The notes: a model not told the origin generated them from the letters alone. 60,000 nucleotides of DNA from Adiantum capillus-veneris (GCA_014529385.2 CM043953.1:89088342-89148341); one strand, 5' to 3'; shown: positions 45,263 to 56,169, counted from the first letter of the stretch. Numbers and translations: made by a program.

Positions 45263-48200
45263 TTAGCTTTCTCTCATCTTGAGCAATGACTCATATCTTG
45301 CATGTTGAGCCAGTAGTCTTGGGCCGAATATGTCAGTGCTGATTGTGAAGAAGCCAGTGTAGAAAGCTTCTTCAAAGGCGTGGAGGTGATAGGATGGCAA
45401 AAACATGATCCTTTGATACAATGCATGTATCACCTCTATGGAAGGCTGACCAAACAGATCGTATGCACATCTGTATGTATCTTGAAAGAAGAAGATATTG
45501 TCTGTCGCCTGGCCCGGTTTGAACGTCTCGAAGACTACCAAAAGGGTTTTGCAGATCTTTCTCATCATAATGCAAGATAGGTCAGGCGAGCCAACGAACA
45601 ATTTGATGGCACCCGTTAGGGTTTTCACCATGTTTTGAAAACTTATTCTCTCGCCTGCCTTCAAGCCTGGCAGCTTCGGATAGTTTAGCCAAGTAGGTTG
45701 GCTTCTTTGCAGTAGCTCATGGGCATAATGCAAGATAGGTCAGGCGAGCCAGCGAACAATTTGATGGCGCCCGTTAGGATTTTCACCATGTTTTGAACAC
45801 TTATTCTCTCGCCTACCTTCAAGCCTGGCAACTTCGGATAGTTTAGCCAAGTAGGTTGGCTTCTTTGCAGTAGCTCATGGGCCTTCCACGTCCGCATCCT
45901 TGGTAGATGGCAGAAACTTAGGTTATCTCTGATGACTTTGGGTACCTCTACCAATGGATTAGATACTGTGGATACTTTGTTAGCCATGCCTTTCTCCACC
46001 TGGGTTGAGAGTCGACTATCAACTTTACCCCTTCAGGCTTGGAGATGTCTGTTGTGTACAGTGGCACTGTTGGCTCTTCTCTGATTCTTTTGTTGATTGT
46101 GGCGGCTTCGTACTTTAGCAAAGGATATGGGAGAGAGGGTTGTAGCCATTCACGCCGAAGGTTGTTGGCGTCTATCTTCTGAATGGTTATTGATTTAAAG
46201 ACCCTCTGCTCCCATTCCAAGGCTTCTTTGGCCGTGTCGCTGATTTCCGCTTCTATGGCCTTGCGCAGCTTCTCTTCTTCTTCTTGTGTCAGATCTTGTG
46301 GCTCTTGAGAGTGTCCTACAAGGATTTCCTCTTGCATGAGTGTGTCCACAGGATCTGCCACATTTTCTAAATCTATTCCTTCCATGGTTGCAGGCCCGGT
46401 GCTGATCTGCTCTTCTGTCTGCTGGCCTCTCAATTCTTCTATTTGCTTTTGGAATGTCTGCTTTTCTGCTTCAGCTTGCTCTCCCATATTCACAAGTAGG
46501 TCGTTCAAATCGGCATTGATCTTCTCCGCCTCCTTGAGCTTTCTCTTGATGTTTTCCAGCTCATCCTACATTGCCTTGTGCTCTTCTTCCATGCAGGTTT
46601 GCAAGACCACTAACCCCTCGGCCATCATCAGCCTTTGCTTCTTCTCTAAGGTCAACTCCTTCTGGAGCTCTTTCATTTGTTATTCATAAATCTAACTCTC
46701 TGAAGTGGTGTGAGTCGAGCTAGTCTCTCTGACTCTGGCTGGAGATGCCCGTAGCCGCTGGATGGTTTGATCTTTAACTTTAATCTGGTCCTTGAGCTCA
46801 ATGACCTCATCCTGGCTAGCCTCTTGCTCTATTTCTGCCTTCTCTTTGGCATTTCGCATGGCTTCTACTTCCTTGGACTCTTCAACAAGTTGTAGGGTTA
46901 GGTTGTCCCTTTCCCTCTCTACATCTGTCAATGTCTTGCTGAGTTTCCTGTATTCTTCTTCGGCTCTTTGCAATCTTTGAGCTGCTACCTGATTCTCTCT
47001 TTCCATCTCCTGGCATCTTTGCAATGCCTTTGCCAGACTGGCTTGCAGCTCTGCTTCTCTCTCTATATGCCTTTGGCTTTGTTTTTGTAAAGTGTCGACT
47101 TCAGACTTGATCTGCACTTCAGTGGCTTTGAGATTAGCCATCTCATTTTCCGTGGCCATTGATTGTGCCTTGAGCCTGGTTATCTTGGTCATCACCACAT
47201 CCCAATCATTGGTGGGTGGCTGCAGGTCCACTGTATTAGTGGCCAACTCTTTTAGCTCCACTAATCGCGGGCTTTGCATCTGCTCTTTGGGCCCTGTGCT
47301 TGCCAAGTCAAATGCGACTGTGGCACCCTCTTCTTTTGAATATTCAGCAGACAGCAGCTAGTAGATCTAGAAATGTGTTATACCTTGCTTCATTTGGCTC
47401 TGGCTGCTCACTTTTGGGTTTAGCTTCTTCTTTTTGCTCTTGCTCTTGGCTCTGTTCTTGCCTTGAATCTTCTTGATGTTCAGATTTGTCTAGCTCCTCC
47501 TTCTGTTGAGTTTGTGGAGGGCTACGAGGAGGTGGTGATGGCGGTGGGCTGGACTCCGGGCTAGACGGTGGAGTTGTCGGCTTTTTCTTGAAGTCCCTGT
47601 CCGCCTTTGTCTTTCTCTCTCTCTCTTGGACTTCCTGCTATTCTAGCAGTTGCCGTCAGACTTCCTCCACTTCTACTTCTGTAAATGGTACATGTGGAAT
47701 ATTTTTGGCCGTGGCATCCAGAATCTTAAAATTCTTAATATAATCTTCAAATCTATCTCTGTGCACCCTTCGAGATGATCCCGACATTGCTTCTAGTGAC
47801 GGCTTCCATAGCTCGCTCAAATCCCCCTTGAGGGCTCTTTCGGCTCTGAAACTTTCCATTAGCCGCTCTAGCCGTGCAGCTTTCTGTGATTTCGTCTCTT
47901 TGACCGGCACTTGGACACTCTCTTTCTTTCCTTTCTTCAACTCTGGCTGCTCCTCTTGCACGGTCTCTAACCGGCGTTTCAACCTTGTGGCAACTCTCGG
48001 TGCTTTTGGTTGTTCCTCTTCCTTATCTTCCTTGAGCCTTAGCTAGTCATTTTGTGACGGAGGGTCAGGCCATCTTCCCTTGGCGTGCAATGCCCCATAT
48101 ACCACTTTCGTGATTAGCTTGCCCAGCATAATGTAGGTGGGTTTCTTGTTTCCCATCTTCACCAGATTGTCATGTATATAAGCTGCATAGTTGATTACCT

Positions 48201-48855
48201 TCGGCTTGCTTTTCTGCATTGCCCAGGCGAAGGTTGTGGCAATTGCTCCAGGCAGCATTCTGTACTTTTGTGGCCGCTTTGTACACATATGGAAGTTCCG
48301 GTTGTACAACTGACTCATGATTGCCACTTTAGGGTTGGCAATAAAGGTGTAGTTGCCTTTCTTTTATGTGTACACCTTTACTTCGTCTCTTCTTTTGGTT
48401 ACACTATCCCCTTTGTTGGAGAGGTCTAGTGAAGCTTCCACCACTCTCTCTATAATTTCAATCACAATGTCTGGCTTGCCCTGCAGATCCGTAACTCTGG
48501 CCACTCCATCTTCTTTGATTGTAGTCACAAATTCCCATACTCTTTTTATGTCAATTCTTGTCGGTACAGCTTCAAAATAATTGTGGATATCTATCTTCTC
48601 CAGGTACTCTGCCATCTTGCTTCTGACAAACTCATTGAGCTCCCACGGTAGCATGGGTAGCTCTATTACATTTCCTTCGGTATCTTTGAACACGCCTTGG
48701 TAGATCTTCAGATCATTTGACTCTAGCAAGTCCTCTTGGATCCACGTGCTGGTTGGCTTTAGAGTTACTTCTGGGATGACAAAGGGCTCTACTTCTTCCA
48801 AGTAATCTTTTATGGTCATCCTCTTCTTCTTTGCCAGTGATTTTGCAGCTGCCAT
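45263..48855 (-). pseudogene. Decayed ~1,190-codon coiled-coil ORF of an LTR element (unknown family)
   Basis: Starts at the ATG at 48855 (MAAAKSLAKKKRMT). Pieces 48855-48364, 48327-48043 and 47982-47656 share one frame, broken by stops. 47306-46692 and 46508-45948 share another. 45999-45685 and 45733-45263 lie in two more. Regions: a folded N-terminal part (WELNEFVRSKMAEYLEKID, NFHMCTKRPQKYRMLPGAIA); a Lys/Glu linker; a Pro-rich stretch (about 47600-47500); a long coiled coil of about 200 residues (47306-46692); a second coiled stretch; a C-terminal folded part (YPKLPGLKAGERISFQNMV, FFFQDTYRCAYDLFGQPS). There is no zinc knuckle, DxG, RT or integrase motif. The N-terminal part vaguely recalls plant mobile-domain proteins. 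It lies just before a PPT and LTR, the env-like position. Confidence 0.6.
45566..45880. repeat. 158-bp tandem duplication near the 3' end of the coiled-coil ORF
   Basis: CATAATGCAAGATAGGTCAG starts copies at 45566 and 45724, and both end in CTTTGCAGTAGCTCATGG. A few differences separate them. 158 is not a multiple of three, so it is one of the frame-breaking lesions. Confidence 0.93.
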
Positions 48856-49023
48856 AGATCCTGTTGCACTCAGTAGACCGAAGTTAGCGTTTTCTCCATA
48901 TCAGCCTGTGAGAAATCGAGTTTTAACTATCCAAATGACTTGTAATTTGAAAATAAAACTTAAAAGGAACTTGGGAAACTATGCATGTGCTCACAGTGCA
49001 ATTCTGGCAAAAATTTATCACTA
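48856..49023. other. Non-coding sequence upstream of the coiled-coil ORF
   Basis: No primer-binding site or LTR end found here, as would be expected if the ORF were a gag start. Confidence 0.4.
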
Positions 49024-49899
49024 AGACATCCTACGTGTAGGATGTCTTTTTCATCAGATTTTTGTGATACTTGGCAAGCTGGTGGTCCTTGGCCTGTGCA
49101 ACATGGCTATGTGATTGGAATTGGATTTGGGCATCAAAATGTGCATTTTTGGATAGATTCAAGCTTTAGGCTCACAAATTGGGTTGGATGTCTGCGACAG
49201 GTGGCAAATGATATCCAAATGGGTTGAAACTTGACATATGAGCTACTCGCACCATGGTAATGGGCTCCCATAAGGTCAATTTTTGCACAGAAGTTGAAAA
49301 ACATGCTGGAGACATCCTACGCGTAGGATGTCTATTTCATCAAAATAGCTTGAGATTTGTTCTGTGGGTAGCTCTTGGCCTGTGGAACATGGCCATGCTC
49401 TTGGATTTTGATTTGGACAAGATTTGATGTTGGTAGGACCATGTGTAGTGTTTTTGGGCTCAAAAAGTGTATCTTGGAGGTGTTGGGGGTCAAAAATGAT
49501 TAGAATGGCTTCAAACTTGATATATGAGCTCTTGAAGATGATATGAATAGATTTGGAATGGAAAAACACCCTCTGTAGGCCAAAAATGTCAAATAGACAT
49601 CCTACGCGTAGGATGTCTACTTCATCATTTTTTGCATGTGACCACACAGATTAGTTGGCAATGTGCTCATGAATGTATTGTGCAAGTTTCATGTGATTTG
49701 GACAATTTTTGGTAGGTCTATGGCCCATTATTGCCTCTATGCCCTAACTTTGCGTTTTTTCATGCATATGAGGTCAATTTTCGTCCAAATGTGATGAAAC
49801 TTGGTGGCTAGCATGTAAAGGCTATTCAAAAAATGTATGTGATGAGAGTTGTTGGGGTTTGTGCCCAGAAATGGCCTTGAGAAATCCTACGCGTAGGAT
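49024..49899. repeat. Four palindromes at 285-286-bp spacing in an otherwise diverged repeat
   Basis: The core ATCCTACGCGTAGGAT is centred at 49321.5, 49606.5 and 49891.5. A near-perfect version (TACGTGTA at the centre) is at 49035.5. At 49310-49333 the perfect dyad is 24 nt, at 49594-49619 it is 26 nt, and at 49884-49899 it is 16 nt. The intervals are 286, 285 and 285 bp. Sequence between palindromes is only loosely similar (GGCCTGTGNAACATGGC near 49095 and 49380; TTCATCA just after most dyads), so the dyad is far better conserved than its unit. Confidence 0.85.
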
Positions 49900-51490
49900 G
49901 TCCCTTGATGAATTTTTTTGTGGAGACTGCTACTGGTGCCTGGCCCTTAGTCCCCCTGAGTCCCTTTTAAGCCTAATTTCAACAAAAAAGTCAAATGGAT
50001 AGAAAGTAACTCCCTGTGTGGATTTCAGAGCCTCCGAGCCTTTTTTTTAACTTTTGGAGTGCTTTTCGTTGATGAAATTTCTTGATGTTGGTCTCCATAG
50101 CTTCCCGATCCTTTGGGGATCCTTGCCGTATGGTTTTTGTCGACTTTGGCTTCACCGGAGCTCCATTTGGCAATTTGTCGCTCTAGAAGCACCCGAGGTT
50201 GCGTTTATATGTCTTCAATGACTTGTGGTGGTCTAGCACCATAGGACTTGGTTGTTGATGGTCTAGGAAAGCCACTCGTGAAGTTTGGTGGCAAATGGAC
50301 ATGCGGTTTGGCCGCGAGAGCTATTTGACGCTTTGTGTGTCTGATGACATTTCTGAAGTTTAGTGCCGCTTCGGGTCACCTTTTGGTCATGTGGGCTACA
50401 TAGACTTTTCGAGCATGTCGAGATGCTCCTACCCATGAATTTTGGTAGCATTTGGGCGCCTCTCCGTCGATTTCCCATTTGGTGGCCTCTTGCGGGGCTC
50501 TAGGAATTAGGGTTTTTTTCTATGGTTTTCTACTGCCTTTGGACATCCAAGACTGGTCTCCTATGCTAGGGTAAGCTTCCGATGAAGTCTCATTGCTTTT
50601 GGGTTAGCCGTTAGGTGGCCACTTCTACTTGCAGGTCTATACTGTCCGCTTTCTGTGTGAACCCTACGCTAGTTTTCGCGACAAAACGACAAACATGCGC
50701 GAAAATCTCAATGTGGTGAGCCTACCTCTCATGTCTAAAGTCCATCGGGTAGACGCGTTGTAGAAGCTGCTGGAAGGTTCATTTGCTCTAGGTGGCAGAA
50801 GCTCTCTCTCAAAGGTCAATAGTGGAAATGAGTTAAAAATGAACTGAAAATTTCTTATAATGGGGGTCTCCGAACCACTTTTCATGAAATTTGACATGTG
50901 CTCCCAACTTCTTGCGAGATACGGTTTAGGCTTAAAAATTTCTTGATTTGGACTCCATTTGCCTAGTTTACGAGAAATTTGACGTTTCGGTCAAAATCTG
51001 ACCAAAACACGCTTTTCACTCCAGTCTCATAATTGCACCCCCACTGTACCATAGGTTGTCCTATAGTCACTCATCATCCCCATATTTTTTTTTTCATTAC
51101 AACCGTTTTTCACCTGCTTTTTGAAGTTTTTCTACCGAAAATTAGTAAAATTAAAAGGAAAATAGCAAATCAAATCCAAAAAATTCCCAAAAATCATAAT
51201 AAATCAAAAACATCACCGCAAAACATTATATACACTCACATGCAATTTTTATGGCCGGCTTTCTCCGTTTTATCAATATTTTGTCCAAAAAATGGCTATT
51301 TTTACTTATATACACACATCTAGGGGCTTGACTTGGCATTTGGCCCCATATACTTGTCTATTCATGCTGTATAAGGGCATATGTACTTGGGTTAGTCCGA
51401 AAAATTTCGCAATCAAACAAAAACCCTTAAAAATAGTCGAAAAATATGCCCTTTTTTGCTCTTTCTGCCATTGGGTCCGCATTTGAGAAT
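49900..51490. other. Long non-coding segment, possibly LTR or spacer of E6
   Basis: No open frame with domain features. Contains loosely repeated phrases (GAAGTTTGGTGGCAAATGG, GAATTTTGGTAGCATTTGGG). It could be the 3' LTR of E6 or the spacer between pol and the coiled-coil ORF. I could not define LTR termini. Confidence 0.4.
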
Positions 51491-51505
51491 GCCTCCCCCC
51501 CTCCT
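51491..51505 (-). promoter_or_regulatory. Purine tract, candidate PPT of E6
   Basis: Minus sense AGGAGGGGGGGAGGC. It is not followed directly by TG, so assignment as a polypurine tract is weak. Confidence 0.25.
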
Positions 51506-51601
51506 AGCCAGAGTCCTCCTGGATGACAAGGTATCGCCTCGGAGTATGTGCCGTGCATGGGTTGAAAAATTTGTGCTAATGTTTGGCCATGTAATGTGGC
51601 C

Positions 51602-52180
51602 CTATATAATGCATACGCGGTCAATGCATGGAAAAATTAATGTTGTGCAAGAGAAGGGTATAATCAAGATGCTTATTGGCATTCGTTGTCGAGGTTTCTT
51701 TGCAAGTAAAAGCTGTAACTCTACTGCTCTTTGTTTGATTGTATTTCTTGCAAAAGTCGCTTGCTTTGCTGCTACTGTCGATATGGCCGTAGTCATCTCC
51801 TTGGAGAGAATTTTCATGGCGGAATTGGCCGTAGACCTTGTCTCTTTTGCTTTCCATTGGTAGCTTTTCTTTGCCAGTTTTTGTAGGTTTATTGCTACTG
51901 CCTTGGTTGCCATTGTTTTGTTGTTGATGGGCACCCACATAAATCGGGTGGTCGGTTTCATATGCAGTTTTTTGCCTTCCGATGCTGCTTGTACTGAAGG
52001 AAATTCCTTTTGCTTCGGTTTCAGGATCCAGATGCGAGTCGTATTTGAGTTGTCGCTAAGTATTTTCTTTGGGATCCATATCTGTTTTATTCCCTTGGTT
52101 TTTGGTTGAACTATCTGTTTTGGTTGAATTCTTCTGTTGTAGTGTTGTTTGTCTGCCATTTCATTTCTATCCTTCCGCAC
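51602..52180 (-). pseudogene. E6 C-terminal basic extension
   Basis: In frame with the retropepsin segment above (stop at 52181-52183). Lys/Arg/Gln-rich, with KQIWIPKKI and TRIWILKPKQK repeats of an 'x-x-W-I-x-K' phrase and FMWVPI later. Possibly a nucleic-acid-binding tail. No zinc knuckle is seen. No known domain is recognised. Confidence 0.5.
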
Positions 52181-52944
52181 CTATACTTGTTTTTCCCGTG
52201 TTGCTAACTCGGATCTCTTCACTGTGGTCGGTGACTCTTTATACTGGTAGTGAACAATGTTGGAAGTTACCTGTTTGTTCTTTAGTGGCACCCTGCCTTT
52301 TGGTGCTTTATCCAATGATTGCATTACTGGCAGTTGATTCTTCCGGGGTTGCTGAGCAAAGGCTACCACCTGTTGTTCTTGTGCATGCTGAATCTTGACT
52401 CCATTCACACTCCAATCTATCTGCACATTGTACTCTTTTTTCCAAGGTTGTCCCAGCAACCTGGGGTGTTGTGTGCTTCATCCTTGACCACATAAAACTT
52501 GTGTGGGTGAATATATTGATGTACTTGTACATGCAATACAATCCATCCCAATGTTTTCAGTGAATGTGATGTACTACTTTCCAGCACTTGTGGAGTAGGA
52601 GGAAGTTGACCTGTGGGCTTGAGCTGTTTGTATAATCTGTAAGAGATCAAATTTTCTTGAGCTCTAGAATCAAGCAATGCCGTCGATTCAACTTGATTGC
52701 TACCCACTTTGATTGCAATTATTGGCTCCAATGTGTCTTCATCAAACTTTGTTAGTCGAATGGCATTGATTCGCAATGGTGCTCGACATTGTTGTTGTTG
52801 TCGTAGAAGCCTTCTTTTTGCAATGCATTCTTTTGCTTCTGCTTGAGCTTCTTCTCGAACCCTCTGTTTCTCCTTCATTCGTTGTTTTTCTTGATGGATT
52901 TGTTGAAGCATATTCTGTGTTAGTGGTAAATGATATTTCTTCAA
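52181..52944 (-). pseudogene. E6 retropepsin-like domain placed after integrase
   Basis: The frame continues from the integrase end (RLKKYHLPLTQ is the junction), through a charged coiled segment (HQEKQRMKEKQRVREEAQ). It then enters a retropepsin fold: IIAIKVGSNQVESTALLDS, RAQENLISYRLYKQL, TLGWIVLHVQVHQYI and FYVVKDE, and after a frameshift near 52455, LGQPWKKEYNVQIDW. Active-site DSGA is DSRA in this copy (Gly to Arg), which should be inactivating. Family proteases lie upstream of RT. Here it is C-terminal to integrase with only two stops between. Confidence 0.8.
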
Positions 52945-52983
52945 TCAACACCCACTAATCCAATTTCGCATTTCTTCTCCTAC

Positions 52984-53389
52984 TCATGTAGCAAGCTTGA
53001 CAGCTCCGCTTTGTGATAGGTCACTAATCACAAAGAGTCCCATCCCTCGCTTTTTAAGTTTCTTGGCATGTTGCTTCAAGGTGTAAACAAGTACATAATC
53101 ACCTGTTTTGAACTCTTTCGTGCACATGCTTGTCAAAAAACTCCTTTTGTCCTCTCTTTTTAGCATAGATCGAAGCTACAGCTCTCAAGCGGAGTTCATC
53201 TAGCTTTTCAAGATCATCTATTCTTGAAGAGATTTTATGCCCTATCCATTCTAAGAGTTTCTCTACCCGCAGAGTTGGGATTAAAAACTCTATGGGTAAT
53301 ATAACATTTAGGCCAAACACCATGTTGTACGGTGTCGTTCCTATCCATGTTTTGTAAGCTACCCTGTATGCCCATAGTGTTGAGTGTAG
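52984..53389 (-). pseudogene. E6 integrase C-terminal region
   Basis: Pieces 53323-53099 (MVFGLNVILPIEFLIPTLR) and, after a shift, 53166-52984 (FKTGDYVLVYTLKQHAKKL, GLFVISDLSQSGAVKLAT). The second matches the GPY/F module, with G-L-F in place of G-P-F. Across a stop it runs directly into EEMRNWISGC and LKKYH, in frame with the retropepsin-like segment. Confidence 0.82.
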
Positions 53390-53974
53390 TTACTGATCCC
53401 AGTCTGTTCTTGACTCTGATACAATTTTAGTGAGAACTGTGCATAGTGTTTTATTTGTGGCCTCAGCTTGTGGATGATATGGAGCAGATTTTCTATGTAT
53501 GACTATGAATTCCTTTAGCAGATATTCGATGACTTCATTAAGAAAAAGTGTTCCTCGATCACTGACAATTTCTATTGGTAAACCGTATCGTACAAAAACA
53601 TTCTCATACAAAAATTGTGCAGTGATTCGTGCATCTGCTTTTTGTGTTGCCTTGGCTTCCGCCCATTTTGTAAGATAGTCCGTAGCCACAATGATATATT
53701 GGATATGGGTACGATATGTAGGTGGTGAAATAGGTCTCACAAAATCAATGCCCCATTTTTCAAATGCCCTTGCTCCCATCATTGGCCGTAGTGGCATCTC
53801 ATCTCTCCTTATCGGCACCTTGGTGCGCTGACATGTGTCACAATGCTTTACAAACTCGTCAGCATCCGTATGCAATGTAGGCCACCATATTCCTACGGTT
53901 AAGACAATTTTTTCCGTCTTATCGCCTAAAAAATGGCCTCCACTTATGCCTCCATGTGCGTGTTCTAGAATCAA
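53390..53974 (-). pseudogene. E6 second zinc module and integrase core
   Basis: Begins LEHAHGGISGGHFLGDKT and FVKHCDTCQRTKVP (HHCC). Next comes the core, with D1 in KWGIDFVRPI, VATDYLTKWAEAKA, D2 in IVSDRGTLF and the glutamate in PYHPQAEATNKTL. Related integrases usually have about four extra residues (GNGQ or ANGQ) between PQ and AEATNK. They are absent here. The catalytic triad is still present. Confidence 0.88.
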
Positions 53975-54443
53975 CAGGTATTCACTTTCACTTGCACAGA
54001 TTCTAAGTTGATTGTCTTTTCCTCACTTGTAGAGTTGGTTCCCAATTAAATTATAGTCGCGAGCTTTCATCTATAGCCCTTTTCCGTGCTCTTGTTATGT
54101 TTTCAGGAAACGTTCTTGTGATTAAGAAATCAATGATATATTGACTCCATGCAGGTGCAATGTTTACCTGAAACAATGTTGCATGATCCTCTGGTCGTTT
54201 GGCCATACATATAGTACAATTGTTAACATAAGCATATGTGTCCGCGTATATAGTTGGCCAATAAACCCCCAATTGTTTCAGTCTCTGGTGTGTTTTCATT
54301 GTTGAACAATGAAATGCACAATCCTGGACATGTGCTTCTTCAAGATAACACTCGAATTCCTCCGGATTTATACATAGTCATAGAATTTGGTCCGAGCCTA
54401 GATGATACAGCCGTCCTACAATCAACTGTAAGTTTTTTGTTTG
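53975..54443 (-). pseudogene. E6 first (extra) zinc module
   Basis: Reads, across stops, INPEEFECYLEEAHVQDCAFH, then MKTHQRLKQLGVYWPTIYAD and YVNNCTICMAKRP, a degenerate HHCC finger. The order of blocks ('xxWSQ', linker, 'LY-x-x-G', zinc finger, 'WPT', CxxC) repeats in the next ~110 residues (PAWSQYIIDFL, NQLYK, then the module at 53974), so this is a tandem duplication of the integrase N-terminal region. Confidence 0.65.
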
Positions 54444-55054
54444 TCAAATTGTTTGTTGTTTGGATCTGTCTTCTGTGTTATCATACCTACCTCCAAAGGA
54501 AATAATGCTAACAATTTCCTGAGACCATTTGGATATCATTTCAATATTGAAAAGATACGCATCTAATATGTCATCATCTACTCCTTCAGGAGCTTCCCCG
54601 TTGTGCAGCCGTGAAAGATGATCTGCCCGTAGATGTGTTTTACCCTTCTTGACTACCACTGTGAAATCAAACTCTAGAAATATAATAAACTAGCGTACAA
54701 TTCTCCCAGTATTGCAAGGTTTATTTACCAGATACAAAAGAGCTTGATGATCTGTGAAGAACACAAATCTGTTGCAAGCAAATAATGCCGAAATTTCTTT
54801 ACAGCATAAATCATTCCTAACCCCTCTCTTTCGAAGGTTGTGTAGTTCTTTTCCGCACTATTTAACTGTCGGCTTGCATAACAAACTGGAAAATCCATTG
54901 TTCCATCTAAAGGTTGAGCCAGAATACTCTCGATTGCATATGCAAATGCATCAATGTGAACATGGAATATCTTTTCCCAATCCGGTGCTTTAAGTACAGG
55001 TGCTGATACAAGGTTTTGCTTCAGCTTTTGGAATGAAGTTTCACACTCCTCAGT
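54444..55054 (-). pseudogene. E6 RNase H domain
   Basis: Follows the RT across a stop at 55055. Contains ETSFQKLKQNLVSAPVLKAP, VHIDAFAYAIESILAQ (catalytic D; usual D-A-S is D-A-F), VCYASRQLNSAEKNY, TTFEREGLGMIYAV (catalytic E) and KTHLRADHLSRLHNG. There are several frame breaks near 54660-54780. Confidence 0.85.
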
Positions 55055-56107
55055 CTAATCGAAATTGACTAACAAACGATACAGAGGTTGTGCGATGACT
55101 GCATACATATGTATGAATCTTCGATAATATCCGCAGTGTCCCATGAAGGATTGCACTTGTTTCGCATTAGTAGACCTGGGCAGGTCTACGATGACTTTGA
55201 TTTTGTTTAGGTCAATGGTTATGCCATTTCTTGAGACAATGTTTCCTAAGATGCGGCCTTGCCTAACCATGAAAATAAACTGTTCCGGGTTAAGACAGAT
55301 TCGATATGTTCTGTATTTTTCAAATACCTTTTGCAAATGGTCAATATGTTCCTCTCGTAGAAGAGAGCGTACACAAAGATCATCCATGTATATTTCTAAG
55401 AATATTCTTAGGCATTCTTTGAATGCATGCGTCATTAACCTTTGAAAGGTAGCTGGGGCATTAGTTAAGCCAAAAGGCATAACTCGATACGCATATATTC
55501 CCCATTCTATGCCAAACGTTGTTTTGTGTTGATCCTCTATTGCAATTGCCAGTTGGTTGTATCCTGAAAATCCATATAGAAAGGAGTAAGCTCGTTTCCC
55601 AGCCACCCTCTCAAGTACATGTTCTGTGATCGGCAAGGGATAATTATCCCTTATGGTGGCTGCATTTACCTTTTTGAGGTTTACACACACTCTCAGTTTT
55701 CCATTCTTTTTGGGGACTACCACAATGGGTGACACCCAATCTGTATGTTCGATTTCATAGATGAATTCAACATCCATCAGCTTGTCAATCTCCTCTTTGA
55801 TTCGTTTAGCAAATGTGTCATTATATGTATAATGATGTTGTTTGCTAGGTTTGGCATCTGATTTCAAATCTATTGTATGTTGACATATCGATGGATCAAC
55901 TCCTTTGAGGTCTTTGTAGGACCATGCAAACACATCTTTATACTTGTTGAGACGTTGTGTTAGCCGTTCTTCTTCTTCAGGCTCTAAATTGGTTGCTATA
56001 TAGACCGGTTGAGGCTTCTCACCTGGTTCAGCGAGGTCTATTCGTTTTGCATTTTCCGGCCCATCGTAAGATTCCTGGTTTGTTCTTTCCCTGATTGGTG
56101 GTGTCAT
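55055..56107 (-). pseudogene. E6 reverse transcriptase
   Basis: Open for 350 codons from the ATG at 56107. Begins with a linker, then EERLTQRLNKYKDVFAWSY, the Ty3 RT lead-in, followed by VSPIVVVPKKNGKLRVCV, NLKKVNAATIRDNYPLP, FGLTNAPATFQRLM, the catalytic IYMDDLCVRS, ILGNIVSRNG and SFMGHCGYYRRFIH. The first palm motif reads YSFLYGFSGYNQLAI, with FLYG where D-x-x-G normally supplies a catalytic Asp. This copy therefore probably lacks activity. It is otherwise the most intact domain of E6. Confidence 0.92.
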
Positions 56108-56157
56108 GATTATTTTTATGTCCTAGATGGTGAATTTCCGATAGTGTGATGGTACAT
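56108..56157 (-). other. E6 sequence left of the CACTA insertion, ending in TSD 'cat'
   Basis: Short linker just upstream (minus) of the RT frame. The last three bases, 56155-56157, are the target-site duplication. Confidence 0.8.
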
Positions 56158-56169
56158 CACTACAACAAA

